From DASXUG01 sp036504995 (GTDB lineage: Bacteria > Pseudomonadota > Gammaproteobacteria > Burkholderiales > Methylophilaceae): 64,000 nucleotides of DNA. This document shows, in pieces, positions 1 through 8,700 of the stretch (within the stretch, counting starts at the first letter, position 1; each line of letters begins with the position of its first letter). The position numbers and the translations under genes were made by a program. The notes beneath the pieces were generated by a model. The model saw nothing but the letters and a program-made list of their open reading frames with translations, was not told the origin of the DNA and did not search any database. Location of the stretch: positions 79,342 to 143,341 of the forward strand of contig DASXUG010000002.1 in NCBI GenBank assembly GCA_036504995.1. Direction: 5' to 3'.

Positions 1-804
1 TACAGGGTATGTACGACCTGAAACCTCAATGACAGGGGCACCATTGAAATGGGTGGAAAATCTGTCTGCGTCAATCGTCGCGGACGTCACAATCACCTTT
101 AAATCAGGACGTTTGGGTAATAACTGCTTGAGATAGCCAAGTAAAAAGTCAATATTTAAACTACGCTCATGGGCTTCATCAATAATAATCGTGTCATAGG
201 CGTTAAGAAACTTATCACCTTGCGTTTCTGCCAGCAAAATACCATCTGTCATTAGCTTGATATAACTAGACTCTGACAGCTTATCGTTAAAGCGCACCTT
301 ATAGCCAACTACCTCACCCAAGGGTGATTTAAGTTCTTGCGCAATTCGACTGGCTACCGAGCGCGCGGCGATGCGGCGCGGTTGTGTATGTCCAATCAAA
401 CCTGAAACACCACGCCCGAGCTCTAAACAAATTTTAGGTAACTGCGTCGTCTTACCTGAGCCTGTTTCACCGCACACAATGACGACTTGGTGTTTGTGTA
501 TGGCGGCTAAAATTTCGTCTTTTTTACCACTTACGGGTAGCTCTAAGGGGTACTCTGGCTTGGGCAGAGCTGCTAAACGTGCTGCGAACTTTTTTTGCGA
601 CGCCTGCATTTTTTGTGCGACCTCGGCTTGCAGTCGCTGCGCTTTACTCAGAGATTTTTCGTCCCCTAGTTTTTGTAACTCAGCTGCATCTCGCAACTTA
701 CGCCGCAAAGCGTGGCGGTCAGCCAACATGCATTGCGCCAGCAACGCATTAATTTGCTTTGAGTGATTTAAATTACCAAGAGGGGCGTGATTAGATGTGG
801 TCAT
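1..804 (-). CDS. hrpA: ATP-dependent RNA helicase HrpA (N-terminal part, cut by window edge)
   Basis: DEAH-box RNA helicase of the HrpA family. Read from the ATG at 804, the protein has a charged N-terminal segment of about 95 residues, then the Walker A motif GETGSGKTTQ, motif Ia TQPRRIAAR, motif II DEAH and motif III SAT, in the order expected for HrpA. The frame is open to base 1, so the rest of the helicase core and the C-terminal domains lie outside the window. HrpA proteins are cytoplasmic and have been linked to mRNA processing and rescue of stalled ribosomes. The gene is divergent from the next one. The family call is secure; the ribosome binding site is weak, so the exact start is less certain. 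Confidence 0.93.
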   Translation of the reverse strand, partial: MTTSNHAPLGNLNHSKQINALLAQCMLADRHALRRKLRDAAELQKLGDEKSLSKAQRLQAEVAQKMQASQKKFAARLAALPKPEYPLELPVSGKKDEILAAIHKHQVVIVCGETGSGKTTQLPKICLELGRGVSGLIGHTQPRRIAARSVASRIAQELKSPLGEVVGYKVRFNDKLSESSYIKLMTDGILLAETQGDKFLNAYDTIIIDEAHERSLNIDFLLGYLKQLLPKRPDLKVIVTSATIDADRFSTHFNGAPVIEVSGRTYPV

Positions 805-1005
805 ATATGGCTAAATTTTAACTAGACGTTATTTTAACATAGGCACATATCTCAACACCTGATTGGCATTGGGGAATCTCGTGTTATGCATTTTAGCTAT
901 CTTGTTAAATTAGCAAGTTAAAAGCAGTTTGTACTTTTATTCCAAAAGCAAATTATGACTACTAGGACTATGATAGTACGTTGCAAAAAACTATAAGGAG
1001 GCTAT

Positions 1006-2670
1006 ATGGTAGAAAATAATAACGCACAAACACCCCATGCCGAGCAGTTTAGGCAAGTTTTATTATGGCCTGTGCAACTCATCCCTACAGCAAACACCCA
1101 TCAAATTCAAAAGTATTGGGAAACCATGCGGACCCAAGCTGCTGGCTCACCCTGGCGAGAAATGTCAGATGAGTTTGCCTCCGAGAACAAACAGTTAAGT
1201 GAGGCACGTTATCAAGAGTTTGTGACTTTTTTGCCCTTTGCGCAGCGCTTTCTATATGGTGAAGGCAAACGCGGCGGTCTAGGCGGTGAACACGAAGATT
1301 CCCCTATTCACATTTTTTTTCGCCACGATGTCGCAAAAGTGCGCATCACTATAGATGAAACAAAAGCCCCTATCGTTTTATCAGTTGCCCACACAGAACT
1401 GTTTTTTTTCTATGACATTGACATTGCCGTGTTGAGTGTAGAAATTGTAGGCAGCAAAATTGAATTAGCCAGTGCAATGGAGCTTTTATTCCGTTTTGGC
1501 CGCACCTATCCAAGCTATTGGGACAAACATGGTCATGCGGGCAATTGTGTGCAAAAAGTAGCGTGGTTAGACAAAAATGATGCGGTACTTTCTCAATCTG
1601 ACTATGAAGATAAGCAGCGTTATCTCGATTTTGTAAAGAATAACCACGTACCGAATGTTGCATCGCACTGGGCATTTTTAATTCATCCCTTAGTGCAGCA
1701 CTATTCAGACGAGCAAGGGCTGATTCGTTACCGCGAAATTGAATATCAGCGCATGCCGCTAATGAGCTACTTATCCTTTGACGATATAACACAATTAAGT
1801 CGCGGCGATTTAATCAGGTTGGGCTTGCTTGCACCTTACTGGGATTCAAGCACACTACCCTATCCCACAGAGTTTTTAAATGACTTTGAAAAAAAACACT
1901 GTTATGACCGCTATTGGGATGGCGCACAACTAGATCATTGGAATAACACGCGCTTTATGTGCTCGGAGCAAGGGTTAGTCGTCGTTGGTAGCCAGCAACA
2001 TCCCTTTTATACCGACGAAAATATGGGCACACTCAGCCAGTTTAAAAATCAATTTTTCTTACTGTTTTTAATTGCCCATTTCCAGAAAGCCGCACTTCTA
2101 ATGATTTCAGATAGACTGGTACAAGCTATCAGCCACTTAGATATTGATAATGCTGAGTCGGTCAAAAACTTTAGGCTGAGCATTCGCCATACGATGGAAG
2201 TTTTTTTACGCTTTACGCATCGTTATTGGTTTCAGGAAGTATCCGACCAAGCACTTGCCCGGGATTTGTTCCATATGATGCATCAACACATTAATAGCGA
2301 CAAACTCTTTGAAAAAACCAGAAGACGTATTATGGATATGCAAGAGTATTTAGAAAATGAAGAGTTGCGTCGACAAGCAGATACCGTTGTTAGGCTAACG
2401 GTTGTTACCATTTTGGGATTAGTTGGCACTATGACCAGCGGTTTGCTTGGGATGAATTTAATCGACTTAACCACTCAATCACTCAGCGTAAAATTACTAT
2501 GCTTTGTTGCCGTTTTTATCCCTGTTACTGCATTAACTTTTTACACTGTTGCCAAATCAAAACGGCTTTCATTATTTCTGGATGCAATGTCTGATGAAAA
2601 AATTCAATCTATCAACAAACTTAAAACACTACTAAACGTCTGGTCTAACAAATCAGATAATGAAAATTAA
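1006..2670 (+). CDS. CorA-like inner-membrane protein of unknown substrate
   Basis: 554-residue protein with a strong ribosome binding site (AAGGAGG at 995-1001) before the ATG. About 460 residues are soluble and predicted cytoplasmic. The C-terminus has two hydrophobic helices (about 462-489 and 496-520), and GMN at residues 482-484 sits near the end of the first. Two C-terminal helices with a GMN signature are the architecture of CorA-type divalent-cation channels, but the N-terminal domain does not resemble ordinary CorA by eye. A separate, typical CorA is encoded at 59633-60706. I call it CorA-like from topology and motif only; the transported ion is unknown. Confidence 0.6.
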   Translation: MVENNNAQTPHAEQFRQVLLWPVQLIPTANTHQIQKYWETMRTQAAGSPWREMSDEFASENKQLSEARYQEFVTFLPFAQRFLYGEGKRGGLGGEHEDSPIHIFFRHDVAKVRITIDETKAPIVLSVAHTELFFFYDIDIAVLSVEIVGSKIELASAMELLFRFGRTYPSYWDKHGHAGNCVQKVAWLDKNDAVLSQSDYEDKQRYLDFVKNNHVPNVASHWAFLIHPLVQHYSDEQGLIRYREIEYQRMPLMSYLSFDDITQLSRGDLIRLGLLAPYWDSSTLPYPTEFLNDFEKKHCYDRYWDGAQLDHWNNTRFMCSEQGLVVVGSQQHPFYTDENMGTLSQFKNQFFLLFLIAHFQKAALLMISDRLVQAISHLDIDNAESVKNFRLSIRHTMEVFLRFTHRYWFQEVSDQALARDLFHMMHQHINSDKLFEKTRRRIMDMQEYLENEELRRQADTVVRLTVVTILGLVGTMTSGLLGMNLIDLTTQSLSVKLLCFVAVFIPVTALTFYTVAKSKRLSLFLDAMSDEKIQSINKLKTLLNVWSNKSDNEN

Positions 2671-2690
2671 TATATCACTTATACAAACAA

Positions 2691-2722
2691 GGGGTGCCGT
2701 AGCTTAATCAGCTTGGCACCCC
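2691..2722 (-). terminator. Hairpin between convergent genes, probable terminator
   Basis: GGGGTGCC pairs perfectly with GGCACCCC across a 16-nt loop that can form an inner AGCT/AGCT stem. On the minus strand the hairpin is followed by TTGTTTG. It lies between the CorA-like gene and the end of the giant oxidase gene, so it probably ends the minus-strand transcript and may act in both directions. Confidence 0.6.
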
Positions 2723-2730
2723 ATGCTCTA

Positions 2731-5700
2731 TTAATTAGCTAAATATCTACACGCCTTGGTAGCCCCTGATGCAGGATCCCCACCAAAGGTGCCATTTGTA
2801 CAGCTAATGCTACCGCTCACCCCAGACTTGCTATACCAGCTATTGTTAGCACCATACCATACCGTTGCTGTAGCACCTGCTGGTATCGTGCAAGTACCAT
2901 ACTCACCTGCACAACTGACTGTGTTTGCTGGCAAGGCACCTGTCACAGTGACCGTTATAGCTGGACTTATTCCTGAAGTGCTTGAGTTATCGTAGGTTTT
3001 TGCAGTCATGATGTGTGTACCAACCACAACACCTACTAGGCTATAGCTGTAGCTATAAGGGGCAGTAGTTGCCGTATTAATCAAGACACCATTGTCATAA
3101 AATTCGACTTTAGCTATCGAACCATCAACATCTGTCGCTGTAGCTTGTAACGGCATATTAGTTCCTTGTGCATAGCTAGCATTCGCCGATGGACTGGTTA
3201 ATGATACCGTAGGGATAACATTACCAGTCGTCGTAGACACCACTAGATATTTACATGACTTACCAACACCACTAGCTGGATCGGATCCAAACGTACCATT
3301 ACTACATCCAAGACTAGTACTAACCCCTGTCTTTAAAAGCCAAGAGCTATTCGCTCCATACCATACAGTCGCTAAGGTACCTGCAGGTAATGTACACGTC
3401 CCATATTCGCTAGCACAAGTTACCGCATTACTTGGAGGCGTAGTGGTAGGCGCATTCAACGTCACGGTGATTGCAGAACTCGTAGTTGTAGCACCTGAGT
3501 TGTCAGTGGCCTTGGCCGTTAAGCTGTGGCTGCCAACGCTGGCTGTGGTCCAGGTGTAGGCATACGGTGCCGTTGTGCTTGTGCCTAACAAGGTAGCGCC
3601 ATCATAGAACTCTACTTTGGCAACCGTGCCATCACTGTCTGCCGCATTAGCCGCAACTTTAATTGCTGCACCTTGAGTAAAGGTAGTGACATTCACTGGA
3701 GATGTGATGCTGACTGTTGGCGCCACATTGCCAGATGCCGCTGCAACCGTAATACTTACCGCTGCGCTCGTGGTCACGGCACCCTTATTGTCCGTCGCCT
3801 TTGCCGTTAAGCTGTGGCTGCCAACAGAGGCAGTGGTCCAGGTGTAGGCATAAGGCGCCGTGGTGCTGGTACCTAATAAAGTCGCACCATCGTAGAAGTC
3901 TACTTTGCTCACAGTACCATCACTGTCAGCAGCCGTCGCCGTGAGGCTGATGCTGGCACCTGAAGTGAAGCTAGCGCCACCCGCAGGCGCAGTCAGACTA
4001 ACCGTTGGTGCAACGTTGGCTGCTGCAACCGTGATGCTTACGGCTGCGCTCGTGGTCACAGCACCCTTATTGTCAGTCGCCTTTGCCGTTAAGCTATGGC
4101 TGCCAACACTCGCGGTGGTCCAGGTATACGCATACGGCGCCGTGGTGCTGGTGCTTAACAAGGTAGCGCCGTCGTAGAAGTCTACTTTAGCAACCGTACC
4201 ATCAGTGTCTGCCGCTGTGGCGGTGATCGCGATGCTGGCACCTGAGGTGAAGCTAGCGCCACCCGCAGGTGCAGTCAGGCTAACCGTAGGTGCCACGTTG
4301 GCTGCTGCAACCGTGATGCTAGTCGCAGCACTGGTAGTTACCGCACCAGAGTTGTCAGTAGCCTTGGCCGTTAGGCTATGGCTGCCAACAGCGGCAGTCG
4401 TCCAAGTGTAAGCATAAGGCGCCGTGGTGCTGGTACCTAATAAAGTCGCACCATCATAGAACTCGACTTTGCTCACCGTGCCGTCACTGTCAGCGGCCGT
4501 TGCCGTGAGGCTGATGCTGGCGCCTGAGGTGAAGCTAGCCCCAGCAGCAGGCGCAGTCAAACTAACCGTAGGTGCAACGTTGGAACTGTTAGCTAAGTAC
4601 ATACAGCTCTTAGTAAGACCTGGCGCTGGATCGCTACCAAACGTACTGTTGCGACAATCTAGGCTAGTTGATACGCCTGTCTTGTACAACCAGCTAGTAT
4701 TTGCTCCGTACCATACTGTAGCCGTCGTACCTGCTGGCAATGTACATGTGCCATACTCGCCAGAACAGGTAGTTGCGTTTGCTGGCGGCGTTGGGCTTAC
4801 CCCACTTGATGAAGTCACGGTGATTGCAATCGCACCACTAGCTGTCACAGCGCCTGAGTTATCAGTGGCCTTAGCCGTCAAACTGTGGCTGCCAACAGCG
4901 GCAGTCGTCCAAGTGTAAGCATAAGGGGCGGTGGTACTGGTGCCCAACAGGGTGGCCCCATCGTAGAAGTCTACCTTGCTCACAGTACCGTCACTGTCAG
5001 CGGCCGTTGCGGTGATCGCTATACTTGTGCCTGAGGTGAAGCTCGCGTTAGCCGCTGGCGCAGTGAGACTGACCGTGGGAGCCACATTGCCTGATGTAGC
5101 ATTAGCCAAATACATACACGTCTTTGTCTGACCTGGCGCAGGATCGCCACCAAACGTAGTATTGCGACAATCTAGGCTAGTCGATACGTTGGTCTTGTAC
5201 AACCAATTAGCATTTGCTCCGTACCATACCGTAGCCGTCGCTCCTGCTGGCAATGTACATGTGCCATATTCACCAGAACAAGCTGTCGCATTTGCTGGTG
5301 GTGTTGGGCTTACTCCACTCACAGCGGTTATCGTGACTGTGGCTACCGCACTCGTTGTGCTAGCACCTAAGTTATCAGTAGCCTTGGCCGTTAAACTATG
5401 GCTGCCCACGCTGGCAGTTGCCCATGTATAGGCATAAGGCGCCGTGGTGCTTGTGCCTAATAAAGTTGCGCCATCATAGAACTCCACTTTAGCAACCGTA
5501 CCATCACTGTCTGCTGCTGTAGCTGTAAGGCTAATACTGCCGCCTGCGGTGTAACTTGCACCACTGGCAGGGGCAGTAAGACTGACCGTTGGTGCAGCAT
5601 TGGTACCAGTTACTGCATTTGAGAGATACCTACAGGTTTTAGCCTGCCCAGGTGCAGGATCTCCACCAAAAGATGAAGCGGTACAATCTGCACTATTGAC

Positions 5701-8700
5701 TACGGCCTCTTTAAAGTTCCAGCTTGAATTTGCCCCAAACCAGACTGTTGCGGTAACGCCAGCTGGCAATGTACAAGTTCCAAACTCGTTTGCACAGTAG
5801 ACAGAGTTAGCGGTTGGCACTGGGCTAACCCCAACAGAAGTTACCTTCACACTCACCTTACTGCTATTTGCAACAGCACCTGCTGCATCAGTGGCAACGG
5901 CAGTAAGGCTATGTGTACCAACAACCGCACCCGTCCACGTATAGGTATATGGTGCGATTGTAGTAGTGTTGAGTAAGGTCGTACCATCGTAGAAGTCCAC
6001 TTTGGCAACTGTACCACCTACCTCTGTAGCAGTTGCAGTGAGTACAATACTATCACCCACAGTATAGCTAGCATTATTTGCTGGGGCAGTAAGCGCAACC
6101 GTAGGGGCAACATTTGTACCAACCACACTATTGGATAAGTATCTACAGGTTTTGTTTAGACCACTAGCAGGGTCATAACCAAAGGTGCTGTTGCTACAGG
6201 TGATCGTCCCCTGAACTCCTGTCTGATATAGCCAACCACCATCAAAACCTGTGGTGGTATATGCCCCGTACCACACAGTGGCTGTTATACCAGCTGGAAC
6301 GGTACAGACACCAAGTTCATTGGCACACACAGTTGCATTTGCTGGTGGTACAGCCGTTGGTTTAATGGTGATATTGACCGCCGCACTAGTCGTAACGCTA
6401 CCAGTACTACTATATGACTTAGCGGTGAGCGTATGACTGCCCAGCGTATTACTTGTCCACGAATAGGTGTATGGAGAAGCAGTGCTTGTATTTATTAAGG
6501 TTGTACCATCGTAAAATTCCACCTTGGTAATCGTACCGCTGGTATCGGTTGCACTAGCTGTCAGCGGAATGCTATCAGCGGTAGTATAGGTAGCATTTGC
6601 AGTTGGTGAAGAAAGACTGACCAAGTTACCAAACCCAACCTCTTCGCTGCCAATTTGTTGTACATAGGCCACAACATTAGCAAGGTCCGTCGCATTTAAC
6701 GCAACATTGTTATGTGCTTGTACTGCAGCAGTGATGGTTGTTGCACTACCATTATGTAGATATGGCGCGGTAGCCCAAGCATCTCGCAATGTAGGTACAT
6801 CCAGCCCTGTAAGCGTAGCCCCTAAGCGTTGACCACTGAGGGCGTTGATGGTGCCAATGTCTTTGAGTGTCGTAGCATCTTTGCTGATGGTCAATGCCGT
6901 ACCACCATGGCAACTTGCACAACTGCTCGCAAATACAGTCTTACCAGCTGTCGCCGAAGCAGTCAGACTACCATCAGAGTTACGATTCGGGTTTTGCGCA
7001 AAAACATTCAATGATCCAACATAAGCCGCAAGGTTGTCTAAATCAACGCTGATACCTGCTTTTGGAGTACCTAGTGGTTGACTTACCGTCCCCGTATTAA
7101 ACTGGGCATCGGTCATCAACCCAGTCCCGCCCGCAAATACGCGAATTTGCTTTTCAAAGTCTTGTATTTCGTCAAAGTTAGCTGACCAGTGTACAAAACC
7201 GTGCCCCATTCCAGCTCGGCCCTTCAGCGCAATGGTGTTACGTAAACCCTCGCCGAAACCAGTGAAGTCCCATACTCGGCCATCATGACCTGCATCGCTA
7301 TGGCAGCTGGCACAGCTCATATAGCTATCTCGTGCTAAACGCGTATCTTTCGCATCATAAAAGAGTTGCTTACCCGCCAACACAGCAGCAGGAAGTTTTT
7401 CCGTAATAATCGAGCTAACGTTGGCAAGTAAATTAGTTTTCAAAATACCTTGAGACATCAATGGAGTGAGGTCAATGACGCTTACCGTACGATCCATAAA
7501 ATTCTGAACATACAAGGTATTACCATCAGTAGACAAGGTTAGCCCTTGTGGTGCAATACCTACATTGACCTTAAGCAGCTCATGCCCGCCAATTGCATCC
7601 ACTATGGCGACTTGACGGCTGGTCTCTAAGGCGACAAACAAATAGTCCCCACTAGAATGATAAACCGCTGCACTACCTAGGCTAGAGTTGTCATGATCAA
7701 CTCGCTTTGCATAGTCTTCGGTTAAAGTACTCAGATCAATGCGTGAACTAATGGCACGCACGGAATTTTGGAAGTTGAGATCTTGACCACTACGCGCCAT
7801 ACCACGTTTGATATTATCTTGTTTTGAAGGCACCCATGCCGTCCCACCATCGGGAGAAATAACCGCAGCGGATAAGTAATTAGGTATCCCCGCACCTTGT
7901 GTTGATGTATCCGCTTTGTCACTGTGTTTGAGGGTGATGGTTTTAGAAATTGCCATGCTCGTTGTGTTAACCACCAACACTTCGCCACCTGCGTTTGAGG
8001 TATCGACAGTCGACGTTGATTCGCCAGGTAATGGAGGCGTGATAAAACGGGAAACAAAAACAGTCGCCCCATTTGCACTGACAGATAGATGTCTTGGATT
8101 GTTGCCAAGAGTAGCACTGCCCAATTGTGCTCCTGTGCTTGGATCTAACTTGAGCAATTGTCCAGTAGCCTCTAATACAACATAAGCGGCATTACCATTT
8201 GGCGAAAACGCCAAACCATGCGGTTGTGAAGCACGTGGTAACGCTATCGTTGAGACCACAGCAAGTGTACTCGGGCTAATCACGGAGATAGTCGAATCAG
8301 CTTTATTGGTAACCCAAATATTCCCATTGGGCGCAATAGCAACACTGCGAGGCGATTTACCCACAGAAATCTCAGCAATAGATGAGTTACTTAGACTATC
8401 TATTACGCCAACAGAATCATTATCTGGATTGACAACCCAAATTCTGGACGGATTGCTCCCTCGTGGCTCAGTCAGTATCGAAGTTGAATTGGTTGGACTT
8501 AATGCAGTCTTGCCAGTAGCAACTGCCTGCAGGAAACTGCGAGCAGTGACAATGCCATTCACGTCTTTAACACTAAGTGTTACCCCATATACGCCAGGGC
8601 TTGTATATGTATACGCTACACTTGGGCTGCTACTATAAGCAGTTACTGGCGAACCATCCCCAAAATCCCAACTATAGGTGGCATTTGCTACGGCAGGAAT

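Noticed and set aside
371..766. Open frame of 131 residues on the plus strand
   Set aside because: It is antisense to hrpA, whose minus-strand translation has all helicase motifs.
3905..5431. Several plus-strand open frames rich in A, V, L
   Set aside because: They are the antisense reading of the Ig repeats and repeat with the same 282-bp period.
3440..5600. Tandem repeats considered as a CRISPR array or satellite
   Set aside because: The unit is 282 bp, has no spacers and lies in frame in a protein with clear Ig domains.
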